A DNA stretch of 64,000 nucleotides. Source: Bryobacteraceae bacterium (GTDB lineage: Bacteria > Acidobacteriota > Terriglobia > Bryobacterales > Bryobacteraceae). Location of the stretch: assembly GCA_026129905.1 (NCBI GenBank), contig JAHCHE010000024.1, positions 1 to 64,000 on the forward strand. The letters are read 5' to 3'. Numbering within the stretch: the stretch's first letter is position 1; the number at the start of each line of letters is the position of its first letter. The notes beneath the pieces were generated by a model, which had not been told where the DNA came from, did not search any database, and was given only the letters and a program-made list of their open reading frames with translations. Made by a program: the position numbers and the translations under genes. Positions 25,149 through 33,622 of the stretch are shown one piece after another.

Positions 25149-25982
25149 ATGGGCGGCAACACAGGCGAGACGATCCTGCGCTTTGAGAACGTCACGCTTC
25201 GTTTCGAGGACGAGGAGCCGGCGCTCAACGACGTCTCGTTCGAGATCTGCGCCGGCGAATCGTGCGTCGTGTTGGGGGCGGCCGGCAGCGGGAAGACCGT
25301 GCTGCTGAAGACCGCCGTCGGGTTGCTCCGGCCGTCGGCGGGGCGCGTCTTCCTGTTCGACCGCGACATCGCTCCGCTCCGCGAACAGGAACTGTTCGCG
25401 CTTCGAAGCAAGGTCGGCATTCTGTTTCAGGAGGGCGGGCTGTTCGATTCCCTGACGATCGAGGAAAACGTCGGCTATCCGCTGGTGAACCAGCCGGCGG
25501 TGAACTGTCCGGCCGTGGAGGTGCGGCCGCGAGTGGAAGCGGCGCTCGGCTTCGTCGAGCTGGGACACACGCTGGAGAAGTTCCCGAGCGAGCTGTCCGG
25601 AGGGATGCGGCGCCGCGTCGGAATCGCCCGCGCCAACGTTACCGAGCCTCCGCTGGTTCTCTACGATTCGCCGACGGCGGGCCTGGATCCGATCACCGCC
25701 CACACCATCATGACGCTCATTCTTAAGGAGCGCGATACGAAGAACACCACCACCGTCATTGTCACCCACCGCTATCAGGACGGCTTTCTGCTGGCGAATT
25801 TCCAGTACAATCCGGACACCGGAGCGGTGGAATCGGTTTTCCGGAACGGCGCCGGCGGGGAGCGCCGAACCCGGTTTCTTGTCTTGCGCGAGGGCCGCCT
25901 GATTTTCGAGGGATCGCCCCAGCAATTAGAGGCCTCCCCCAATCCCTACGTGCAGAAGTTCGTCAAGCGGTTGTACAACTGA
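25149..25982 (+). CDS. mlaF: MlaF-family ATP-binding protein with altered Walker B
   Basis: 277 aa. Walker A is GAAGSGKT, the signature is LSGGMRRRVGIARA, and the switch His is in 'VIVTHRYQ'. Walker B reads PPLVLYDSPTAGLDP: the usual catalytic Glu after the Asp is Ser (codon TCG). An insert of about 30 residues follows the switch region, before 'RFLVLREGRLIFEGSP'. It energises MlaE. Loss of the Glu normally reduces hydrolysis strongly, so either another residue takes over or this is a lineage variant. Confidence 0.9.
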   Translation: MGGNTGETILRFENVTLRFEDEEPALNDVSFEICAGESCVVLGAAGSGKTVLLKTAVGLLRPSAGRVFLFDRDIAPLREQELFALRSKVGILFQEGGLFDSLTIEENVGYPLVNQPAVNCPAVEVRPRVEAALGFVELGHTLEKFPSELSGGMRRRVGIARANVTEPPLVLYDSPTAGLDPITAHTIMTLILKERDTKNTTTVIVTHRYQDGFLLANFQYNPDTGAVESVFRNGAGGERRTRFLVLREGRLIFEGSPQQLEASPNPYVQKFVKRLYN

Positions 25983-25989
25983 GGAGAAC

Positions 25990-27063
25990 ATGCCTTCGGC
26001 CAAGAAGATCAGATGGTCGCAGCTCAAGGTTGGAATTATGGCGATCCTGGCGCTGTCGGTGCTGGGGTTTCTTGTTTTTCTGATGACGGGCGAGCGCCGC
26101 TTTTTCGCCCAGCGCGCGCTGCTGTACACCTACCTGGACGATTCCTACGCGATCACGCAGGGGTCCCCCGTCCGGCTGAACGGCATCCTGATCGGAAAGA
26201 TCAGCAACGTCGGCCTTTCCGGCGACTCCAGGCCGAACCGCACGATTAAGGTGGAAATGGACGTGGACATCGAGATGCTGCCGAGCATTCCGACCGACTC
26301 GGTGGCCACCATCGCCTCGGAGAATGTCCTCGGCAGCAAGTACATCAACATCAAGCGCGGCAAGGCGAGCGCGCACATCTCGCCCGGCGGCGAGATCGGC
26401 GCCCAGGACATCAGCGGGTTCGAGGATGTCGTGGCCAGCGGCTACGAGGTGATGACGGCGCTGCGCGGCCTCATCACGCGCATGGACGCCATCATCGGAC
26501 AGGTGGAGGCCGGCGAAGGCAGCATCGGCAAGCTGCTGACCGACGAAAAGCTGTATAACCACCTTACGGCCACCGTTGCCGAAGCCCAAAAGGTCACCGA
26601 GGCTCTCAATCGAGGCCAGGGCACCCTGGGACGCCTGTTCTACGACGAAACGCTCTACGACGAAACCCGCAGCACCGTCGCGCGCATGGACCAGATCCTG
26701 GAGGACGTCCAATCCGGCCAGGGCACGGTGGGCAGGTTCCTCAAGGATCCGGCGCTATATAACGAAATGCGGGGCGTGATCGCCGACGCCCGAAAACTGC
26801 TGGACGACCTGAACGCGGGCAAGGGAACGGCGGGCAAGCTGCTCAAGGACGACGAACTGCACCGGGAGATCGTCTCGGTGACGAAGAGGCTGGACGGCCT
26901 GCTCGAGCGGATCAATACCGGTGAAGGCACGCTGGGGCAACTGGTGGTGAATCCGCAGCTCTTCGAGTCGCTTAACGGCGCCACGCGTGAAATGCACGAG
27001 TTAATGAAGGATTTCCGCGCAAATCCGAAGAAATTCCTCCGCATTAAACTGGCGATATTCTGA
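25990..27063 (+). CDS. mlaD: MlaD-family MCE lipid-binding protein with repeat tail
   Basis: 357 aa. One N-terminal helix (about 19-35) anchors it, and the MCE domain follows ('GSPVRLNGILIGKISNVGLSG'). The C-terminal half carries five repeats of a 16-residue unit of the form G-x-G-T-x-G-x-L-x-x-D-x-x-L-Y. They begin near residues 175, 210, 240, 276 and 311 and are separated by helical segments. Such tails form elongated helical tunnels or coiled coils in larger MCE proteins. It lies 7 bp after mlaF and acts in the periplasm. Confidence 0.92.
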   Translation: MPSAKKIRWSQLKVGIMAILALSVLGFLVFLMTGERRFFAQRALLYTYLDDSYAITQGSPVRLNGILIGKISNVGLSGDSRPNRTIKVEMDVDIEMLPSIPTDSVATIASENVLGSKYINIKRGKASAHISPGGEIGAQDISGFEDVVASGYEVMTALRGLITRMDAIIGQVEAGEGSIGKLLTDEKLYNHLTATVAEAQKVTEALNRGQGTLGRLFYDETLYDETRSTVARMDQILEDVQSGQGTVGRFLKDPALYNEMRGVIADARKLLDDLNAGKGTAGKLLKDDELHREIVSVTKRLDGLLERINTGEGTLGQLVVNPQLFESLNGATREMHELMKDFRANPKKFLRIKLAIF

Positions 27064-27246
27064 CGCGTAGAACGTGGCCCTGGCGCCGGGAACTCCCCGC
27101 GCAGCCGGTGAGGTCGAACCGACGTAGCACAACGCGCGGGCTGCGTCGACAGCCGATGGGACGTCCCGCTCGATCACGGCCTTCGGCGGACTGGACAACC
27201 AGCCCCGCCTTCGATAGGATAAAAGGACTTGGAGGGTTCAACACGA

Positions 27247-27927
27247 ATGCCTGACACGGTAAGTTTACCTAAGATCGGAGATTCTGCCCCCGATTTCACC
27301 GCCGTCACCACGCAGTCGGCGGCCATGAAATTCAGCGAGTGGCAGGGCGATAGCTGGGTAGTTTTCTTTTCCCACCCGGCCGACTTCACGCCGGTTTGCA
27401 CCACGGAGCTGACGGACTTCGCCCGGCGGAACGAGGAATTCCGCGCCATCAATACCAAGCTCCTGGGCCTGAGCGTGGACAGCATCCACTCCCACCTCGC
27501 CTGGCTCCAGAACATGAAAGAGAAGCTTGGCGTCGAGATCCCCTACCCGATGGTGGCCGACATCGACACCAAGGTCGCGCAACTCTACGGAATGATTCAC
27601 GCCGGGACCAGCGCCACCGCCACCGTCCGCGCCGTCTTTGTCATCGATCCGAAGCGCGTCATCCGGGCCATTATCTACTACCCGATGAACGCCGGACGCA
27701 ACATCGACGAGGTGGTGCGCGTGGTAACGGCCCTCCAGACCGCCGACGCCAACGCCTGCGCCACGCCGGCCAACTGGCGCCCCGGTGAAAAGGTTGTGGT
27801 TCCGCCGCCGAAGATGGTTAATGAAGTCCAGGAGCGTCTGTCGCACAAAGGTAAGGATTACGACGTCAAGGACTTCTACCTTTGCCTGAAGGAACTCCCG
27901 GCCAAAAAGCAGGGAACTTCCGCCTAG
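27247..27927 (+). CDS. 1-Cys peroxiredoxin (Prx6 type)
   Basis: 226 aa from the ATG at 27247, with GGAGG 11 bases upstream. The peroxidatic Cys lies in HPADFTPVCTTEL. The C-terminal extension 'NWRPGEKVVVPPP' and the overall length (about 220) are typical of Prx6-like enzymes. It reduces peroxides in the cytoplasm. The 183 bp before it hold no gene, and an AT-rich GATAGGATAAAAGG (27213-27226) could be its -10 region. Confidence 0.95.
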   Translation: MPDTVSLPKIGDSAPDFTAVTTQSAAMKFSEWQGDSWVVFFSHPADFTPVCTTELTDFARRNEEFRAINTKLLGLSVDSIHSHLAWLQNMKEKLGVEIPYPMVADIDTKVAQLYGMIHAGTSATATVRAVFVIDPKRVIRAIIYYPMNAGRNIDEVVRVVTALQTADANACATPANWRPGEKVVVPPPKMVNEVQERLSHKGKDYDVKDFYLCLKELPAKKQGTSA

Positions 27928-28031
27928 TCTTTTGAACCCATGCCGTTGGGAGGGGCGGGCGCCGCCATCCCCCCGCCCCTCGCGCGGCTGGCTTTTGCGA
28001 GACCCGGTTCCGCCGGAGGGGGGCGGAAGCC

Positions 28032-29426
28032 ATGGAGTTTGAGCAGTTCTACCTGGGTTGTCTCGCTCACGCTTCGTACCTGCTGGGGTCCGACGGCGTT
28101 GCCGCCGTGGTCGATCCCCAGCGGGACGTGGACCTCTATCTCGACCAGGCGGCGCAACGCGGCCTCTCCATCCGCTACATCATCGAGACGCACCTTCACG
28201 CCGACTTCGTCTCCGGCCACGTCGAGCTGGCCAGGCGTACCGGCGCCGAAATCTGTCTCGGCCGGTTGGCGCGCGCCCGCTTTCCGCACCGCCAGGTAAA
28301 CGACGGCGACGAACTCGCCCTCGGCCGCTGCCGTCTTCGCTTTCTGGAAACGCCAGGCCACACGCCGGAAAGCATCTGCGTCCTGGTCATCGACCCCGAT
28401 CAAGGGCCGGAACCGTTCGCCGCGCTCACCGGCGACACGCTCTTCATCGGCGACGTCGGCCGCCCCGACCTGTCGAGTGAGTACACGGTCGAGGAACTGG
28501 CCTCGATGCTATTCGACAGCCTGCACGGCAGACTGCTGACGCTGCCCGACGCGGTCGAAGTCTACCCCGCCCACGGCGCCGGCTCCCTCTGCGGACGCCA
28601 GATCGGGGCGGAGCGCCATTCCACCATCGGCATCGAGCGCCTGACCAATTACGCCTGTCGGCCGATGTCCCGCGAGCAGTTCGTCCAACTCGTCACGGCG
28701 GACCTGCCCGCCCGCCCCGAGTATTTCGTCCACGACGTCGAGATGAACCGCTCGGGCGCCCTCCCGCTGGCGGAACTGCCTTCGCTGGCGCCGCTCGACG
28801 CGGTCGAGTTCGCCCGCCGCCAGCGGGCCGGCGCCGTAGTGCTCGACACCCGGCCGCCCGTGCAGTTCGCCGCCGGCCACGTTCCAGGCGCCGTTCACAT
28901 CGCCTTGTCAGGGCAGTACGCCGCCTGGGCCGCCACGCTGCTCGGGCTTGACGCGGAGATCCTGCTGGTGGCCGAAGACGAAGCCGCGCTTTCGGAATCG
29001 CGGACTCGCCTGACGCGCGTAGGCATCGAGCATGTGACCGGTTATCTGCCGGATGGCATCGTCGCCTGGCATCGCGCCGGCTTTCCCCTGACCTCCGTCT
29101 CCCAAATCACTGCGACGGAACTCCGGCAACTGCTCAACGCCAGGGGCGACTTCCGCCTCCTCGACCTCCGGCGGCCGGCGGAAAACAGGCAAGGCGCCAT
29201 CGACGGCGCGCTCAACAGGCCTCTCGACAACCTGCTGGCCGACCTGAACGGCCGCTGGCAGCAGACGCCGCTCGTTGTTCACTGCGCCAGCGGCTATCGG
29301 AGCTCCATCGGCGCCAGCCTCCTGCTTCGCGCCGGCTACACAAATGTCACCAATCTCATCGGGGGCTACGAAGCCTGGCGTCAGCTTACAATGGTCTCCG
29401 ATGCACCGACGGCAGCTACTTCGTAA
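28032..29426 (+). CDS. Metallo-beta-lactamase fold protein with two rhodanese domains
   Basis: 464 aa. The metallohydrolase part (1-220) has THLHADFVSGH, 'ETPGHTPES', 'LTGDTLFIGDVGRPDL' and 'VYPAHGAGSLCG', the ligand set of ETHE1-like persulfide dioxygenases (one iron). Rhodanese domain 1 (about 255-355) has no Cys in its active loop. Domain 2 (about 360-455) has CASGYRSS with the catalytic Cys. It likely oxidises persulfide sulfur, with domain 2 handing over sulfane sulfur. The start has GGAGG upstream. Its 3' end overlaps the aminotransferase by 26 bp. Confidence 0.9.
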   Translation: MEFEQFYLGCLAHASYLLGSDGVAAVVDPQRDVDLYLDQAAQRGLSIRYIIETHLHADFVSGHVELARRTGAEICLGRLARARFPHRQVNDGDELALGRCRLRFLETPGHTPESICVLVIDPDQGPEPFAALTGDTLFIGDVGRPDLSSEYTVEELASMLFDSLHGRLLTLPDAVEVYPAHGAGSLCGRQIGAERHSTIGIERLTNYACRPMSREQFVQLVTADLPARPEYFVHDVEMNRSGALPLAELPSLAPLDAVEFARRQRAGAVVLDTRPPVQFAAGHVPGAVHIALSGQYAAWAATLLGLDAEILLVAEDEAALSESRTRLTRVGIEHVTGYLPDGIVAWHRAGFPLTSVSQITATELRQLLNARGDFRLLDLRRPAENRQGAIDGALNRPLDNLLADLNGRWQQTPLVVHCASGYRSSIGASLLLRAGYTNVTNLIGGYEAWRQLTMVSDAPTAATS

Positions 29427-30654
29427 CGCCGCCTGCGCCGCGGCCTTGTTCGGGTTACCGCCGGAGGCCGCGCGCGCGGACACCCCGTCCCTTCCCGCCG
29501 GCGACCTCTTCCGCCGCGATCCGGAAGCTTACTGGAAGCGCATCCGCGACGAGCAGTTCCTCCTGCCCGGCTGGCGCGCGTTTCTCAACAACGGAAGCCT
29601 CGGGCTGGCCCCCAAGCCCGTCCTCCGCGCGGTGACCGAATTCCTCGACCGCTCCGCCGGCCTGCTCATCGACGAATATCCACGCTGGGGCTACGAAACG
29701 CTCGACGAGCACCGCCGGGAGCTTGCCGCATTCTTCGGCTGCGCTAAAGACGAACTTGCCCTCACCCACAACGCCACCGAAGCGATGAACATCGTCGCCA
29801 ACGGCCTCGACCTCAACGCGGGCGACGAAGTGCTCACCACCGACCAGGAGCACCCGGGCGGCTCCTGCTGCTGGCGCCTCAAAAAGGCCCGCTTCGGCAT
29901 CGACATCCGCGAGGTCAAAATCCCCCTGCCGCCCGCCGGCCCCGAGCAACTGGCGGATCTCCTTGTGTCCTCCATCGGCCCTCGCACCCGCGTCCTGAGC
30001 TTCAGCGGCATCACCACCACCACCGGGCTCATCATGCCCGTCCGCGAAATCTGCCTGGCCGCGCGCGAAAAAGGCGTCATCACGGTCGTCGATGGCGCCC
30101 ACATGAACGGCCAGACCCCGGTGAATCTCCACGACCTCGCCTGCGACTACTTCGCCGGCAGCCCCCACAAGTGGCTCTTTACCCCCGCCGGCTGCGGCGT
30201 CTTCTACGCCCGCGAGGAGATGCTCGACCGTCTCTGGGTCAACGTGGCCACCGGAGGCTGGGACGACCGTAAGCTGAAGGCGGCGCGCTTCATGCAGGTG
30301 GGCACGAACAACCGCGCGATTTTCGAGGGCTTCATCGCCGGCCTGCGTTTTCTCAAGGAGCTTGGACCGGAGCGCGTCTACGGCCGCATTCATCAGCTTG
30401 GACGAATGTGCTACGCCAAGGCCCGGCACGTCCCCGGTCTGGAGTTGCTCACCCCCGACGACGACCGCATGTTCGCCGGCCTGGTATCTTTCCGGCTCAC
30501 CGCTGAGCAGGCCAAGAAAGCCAACGAGCGCTGCCGCGAAAAGCGCATCTGGATCTATCCGAGCGAAAAAACGCGCGTCTCCACCCACATCCACACCCGC
30601 CCCGAAGACCTGGACGTATTCTTCGACATTATCCGCGACGTAACTCGCGCCTGA
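29401..30654 (+). CDS. Exported class V aminotransferase (isopenicillin N epimerase-like)
   Basis: 417 aa from the ATG at 29401. The start HRRQLLRNAACAAALFGLP looks like a Tat signal (twin Arg), so the enzyme may act in the periplasm carrying PLP. The PLP Lys is in 'YFAGSPHKWLFTPAG', the cofactor Asp in 'VVDGAHMNGQ', and 'THNATEAMNIVANGL' binds phosphate. The family includes cysteine-desulfurase-like and epimerase-like enzymes; the substrate is unknown. Translational overlap with the rhodanese gene hints at sulfur chemistry. Confidence 0.85.
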   Translation: MHRRQLLRNAACAAALFGLPPEAARADTPSLPAGDLFRRDPEAYWKRIRDEQFLLPGWRAFLNNGSLGLAPKPVLRAVTEFLDRSAGLLIDEYPRWGYETLDEHRRELAAFFGCAKDELALTHNATEAMNIVANGLDLNAGDEVLTTDQEHPGGSCCWRLKKARFGIDIREVKIPLPPAGPEQLADLLVSSIGPRTRVLSFSGITTTTGLIMPVREICLAAREKGVITVVDGAHMNGQTPVNLHDLACDYFAGSPHKWLFTPAGCGVFYAREEMLDRLWVNVATGGWDDRKLKAARFMQVGTNNRAIFEGFIAGLRFLKELGPERVYGRIHQLGRMCYAKARHVPGLELLTPDDDRMFAGLVSFRLTAEQAKKANERCREKRIWIYPSEKTRVSTHIHTRPEDLDVFFDIIRDVTRA

Positions 30655-30903
30655 GGCGAGGGGTGGCCCTCGGGCGATCGGCGGAACGAGCCCAACGGCT
30701 CCCGCCGTTACTACCGCTGGGACCTACAGCCTAATGCCACATAGCTTTTAAGATGGGGCAGGAGCCGTGGTGAAGGCTCACATGATCCCGTGTGTCAGGT
30801 AGTCGTCGTGTGTTTGACCATGAACGCCTGCTTCGTAACAGTCAGCAAGCCCTTGTATGCTTGCCGTCTACGGCGGCCCCTGGCGCTCCGCTATTGAGGA
30901 CAT

Positions 30904-32628
30904 TCAGCGGCTGTAGATCAGCCTGCCGCCCAGGTACGTGCGCTCGACCCGAATCTCCTTGATGTCATCGACGGCGCAGGTGAGAATGTCCTTGTCGATC
31001 ACGATCAGGTCCGCCAGCTTTCCTTCTTCCAGCGAGCCCTTCTCCTTCTCCTCGAAGGTCAGGTAAGCGTTGTTCGAAGTGTAGAAGCGGATCGCCTGCT
31101 CCCGGGAGATCGCTTGTTCGGCGCGCAGCGGTTCGTCCAACCAACGCGAGTGGCGAGTGATAGCCACCCACATTCCGAGAAAAGGATTGTAGGGGTTGAT
31201 GGACCGTAAGCTCCCGAGCTTTTGCATGTGGTCGGATCCACCGCCCACGATAACCCGCTGCTGAAACAAGCTTCGGTACGGTTGAAAGTATTCGAGCCGA
31301 TCGGGGCCGAACTGCTTCAGCAGCGTCGCCCCGTCCAGCCACAGCCAGGCAGGCTGCATATTGGCGACGACGCCTAGCTCGCCCATTTTGTTAATGGCCT
31401 CCAGGCTCATGAAATTGCAGTGGGTGATGCACGCGCGGCTGCCGCTCGTTTCGAAATCGTTCTTGTCGATGCGGTCGACGGCGTCCACAAAAGCGTGCAC
31501 CGCCCCGTCGCCCACCGAGTGCGCCGTGAACTGCAACTCGTTCTCCAGCGCCAGCTTCATAATCCGGTACAGCTTGTCGGGCTCGATGTACAACATCCCG
31601 CGGTAATTCGGATCGTCGATGGAATACACTTTGCTGACGCCCCACGGCGCCCGCATGAACGCGCTCCCGGTCAGCATCCCCCCGTCCAGGTACGATTTCA
31701 CCCCGCGCAGCCACAGCATGTTGTCGTACTGGTGCAGCGGCGACCCCGCGGCTTCCCGGATGCGCGCCTCGATCTTATCCATCGGCATCTGTGCGTCCAC
31801 GCTCAGCGCCATGAACGTCCGGCAGCTTAGTTCCCCGCGCTCCTTCAGTTGCCGGTACTCCTCCACCTCCTCGTCGCTCGTGTCGCCATCGACGATGCTC
31901 GTCAGGCCCACTGAGTTGTAATCGGTCAGCAGCGCTTTCAGCCGCTGCACCCGGTCCTCCATCGTGGGCTTCTTTCCCGTCGGCTCGTCTTTGATGAACC
32001 GCGAGCAACTGCGCAGGATCCCCGTCGGCTCGCCCGTCTTCGGGTCCCGCTCCACGCGGCCCGGCTTGCCGTCGGTGATCTGGAAATTCCTGTCGATGCC
32101 GCTCAGCTTCAACGCCAGCGAGTTCAACGACGCGTCCGGCCCGGTCCGGAACGCCACCGGGTTTCTTGGCGCGGCCCGGTCCAGTTCTTCCCGGGTCGGG
32201 TAGCGCTGCTCCTTCAGTCTCGTGATGAATACCTGCGACACGCCGATCCACTGGCCCGGCTTCAGCGCCTCCGCGCGCGACTTGATATACGCCAGCACGT
32301 CGGCGATCGTCTCCATGTCCGGTACCGTGTGGTCGAACTCGTACATCGCGGCGGAAGGCGCGTGCACGTGCGAGTCGATCAGCCCGGGCAACACGGTCTT
32401 GCCGCCCAGGTCCACCTGCGCGGTCTGCTCTCCCGCCAGCTTCAGAATCGTGTCTGTGCTCCCAACCGCGAGAATCCGCTCACCGCGGATCGCCACCGCC
32501 TCGGCGACCGTGAAACGGCGATCGACGGTGACGATCTTGCCGTTGTGGAGGATGAGGTCCGCTCGCTCGCGGCCGCCGCAGGACGCGAGCATCCCAATCA
32601 GTACGAGAACATACAAAATTCGAGGCAT
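30904..32628 (-). CDS. YtcJ-like amidohydrolase lipoprotein
   Basis: 574 aa. The lipoprotein signal is VLIGMLASCGG (Cys near residue 17). The amidohydrolase domain starts 'ADLILHNGKIVTVDRRFTVAEAVAI' and has 'VLPGLIDSHVHAPS' (HxH), 'FTAHSVGDGAVHAFVDAV', 'ACITHCNF' and 'VGGGSDHM'. This is the DUF/Amidohydro_3 group (YtcJ), whose true substrates are mostly unknown. The protein is expected in the outer membrane or periplasm. The 249 bp before its 3' end (30655-30903) contain no convincing gene. Confidence 0.9.
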   Translation of the reverse strand: MPRILYVLVLIGMLASCGGRERADLILHNGKIVTVDRRFTVAEAVAIRGERILAVGSTDTILKLAGEQTAQVDLGGKTVLPGLIDSHVHAPSAAMYEFDHTVPDMETIADVLAYIKSRAEALKPGQWIGVSQVFITRLKEQRYPTREELDRAAPRNPVAFRTGPDASLNSLALKLSGIDRNFQITDGKPGRVERDPKTGEPTGILRSCSRFIKDEPTGKKPTMEDRVQRLKALLTDYNSVGLTSIVDGDTSDEEVEEYRQLKERGELSCRTFMALSVDAQMPMDKIEARIREAAGSPLHQYDNMLWLRGVKSYLDGGMLTGSAFMRAPWGVSKVYSIDDPNYRGMLYIEPDKLYRIMKLALENELQFTAHSVGDGAVHAFVDAVDRIDKNDFETSGSRACITHCNFMSLEAINKMGELGVVANMQPAWLWLDGATLLKQFGPDRLEYFQPYRSLFQQRVIVGGGSDHMQKLGSLRSINPYNPFLGMWVAITRHSRWLDEPLRAEQAISREQAIRFYTSNNAYLTFEEKEKGSLEEGKLADLIVIDKDILTCAVDDIKEIRVERTYLGGRLIYSR

Positions 32629-32714
32629 CTCGATGGGTCCTCCCGAGCCAAAGCGTAGCAGCGGGACCGCGCGCGGCGCAATCCCGCCCCGCCCGATCGG
32701 ATATACTCGACGGG

Positions 32715-33563
32715 GTGAACTGGAACCCGATGCGCGCCGTCACGCTTGCCGGGGCTCTTGCAGCCCTCGTTGTTCCCAGCCACGCGGCCGACATCCACAA
32801 CTCACTCAGCCCGGAAGAACGCGGCGCCGGCTGGCAACTCCTGTTCGACGGCAAATCGATGACCGGTTGGGACGATCCCGCCCGCAAATCCCCGCCGGGC
32901 GACTCCTGGACCATCGAAGATGGCTGCATCAAGGCGCTCCGGAACCCGCGCATTCGCGAGGATCTGTTCACCGCCGCCGGCTACGGCGATTTCGAATTGG
33001 CATTCGACTGGAAGATCTCGCCCGGCGGCAACAGCGGCGTCAAATACAGGGTGCAGGACCGCGCCGTGCTCGAAAAAAGCACTCTGAATCCCGCCGCGAA
33101 GCGGTTTGAAGACACGGTGGACTATGAACTGATCCACCGTCTGGCCTCCCGCGACCGGATACCGCCCGGCGCCTCCATCGAAGAGTACGTCGTCGCCTTC
33201 GAATACCAGGTGATCGACGACCGAGCGCATCCCGACGCCGGTTCCGGAGGCAAGCACATTTCCGGATCCATCTACAGCATGGTGGCGCCGGCGAAGGCGG
33301 CCGCGCGGCCCGCCGGCGAGTTCAACCAGTCCCGCATCGTGCTCCGCGGCAACCACGTCGAACACTGGCTCAATGGGGAGAAAGTGGTCGATACGCAGCT
33401 TGATTCCGAGGAAATCGTCAACGGACTGGTCGAGCGCTGGACCGCCGACTCGCCCGTCTACCGCCTCCTCACCCGCCAGCCCAGGAAGAAAACGCCCATC
33501 GCCCTCCAGAACCACAACGACGAGGCATGGTTCCGGGCCATAAAAATCCGGCCGCTCCGCTAA
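32715..33563 (+). CDS. DUF1080 (3-keto-disaccharide hydrolase domain) secreted protein
   Basis: 282 aa from GTG 32715; ATG at 32730 gives a cleaner signal peptide (MRAVTLAGALAALVVPSHA) and may be the real start. The single LamG-like DUF1080 domain has 'GWQLLFDGKSMTGWDD', 'WTIEDGCIKAL', 'LAFDWKISPGGNSGVKYRV' and 'IALQNHNDEAWFRAIKIRPL'. These proteins are common in Acidobacteriota and Planctomycetota and act on 3-keto-glycosides. It is divergent from the amidohydrolase across 86 bp. Confidence 0.9.
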   Translation: MNWNPMRAVTLAGALAALVVPSHAADIHNSLSPEERGAGWQLLFDGKSMTGWDDPARKSPPGDSWTIEDGCIKALRNPRIREDLFTAAGYGDFELAFDWKISPGGNSGVKYRVQDRAVLEKSTLNPAAKRFEDTVDYELIHRLASRDRIPPGASIEEYVVAFEYQVIDDRAHPDAGSGGKHISGSIYSMVAPAKAAARPAGEFNQSRIVLRGNHVEHWLNGEKVVDTQLDSEEIVNGLVERWTADSPVYRLLTRQPRKKTPIALQNHNDEAWFRAIKIRPLR

Positions 33564-33622
33564 GAGCGTCGAACTCGCGCCCCCTCGCTTCCGTATACCC
33601 GAACAGTAAAAGGAATCCGAAA

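Noticed and set aside
24357-25925. 522-codon minus-strand frame opposite mlaE and mlaF
   Set aside because: Antisense to confidently identified transporter genes and rich in R, H, D and Q with no motif.
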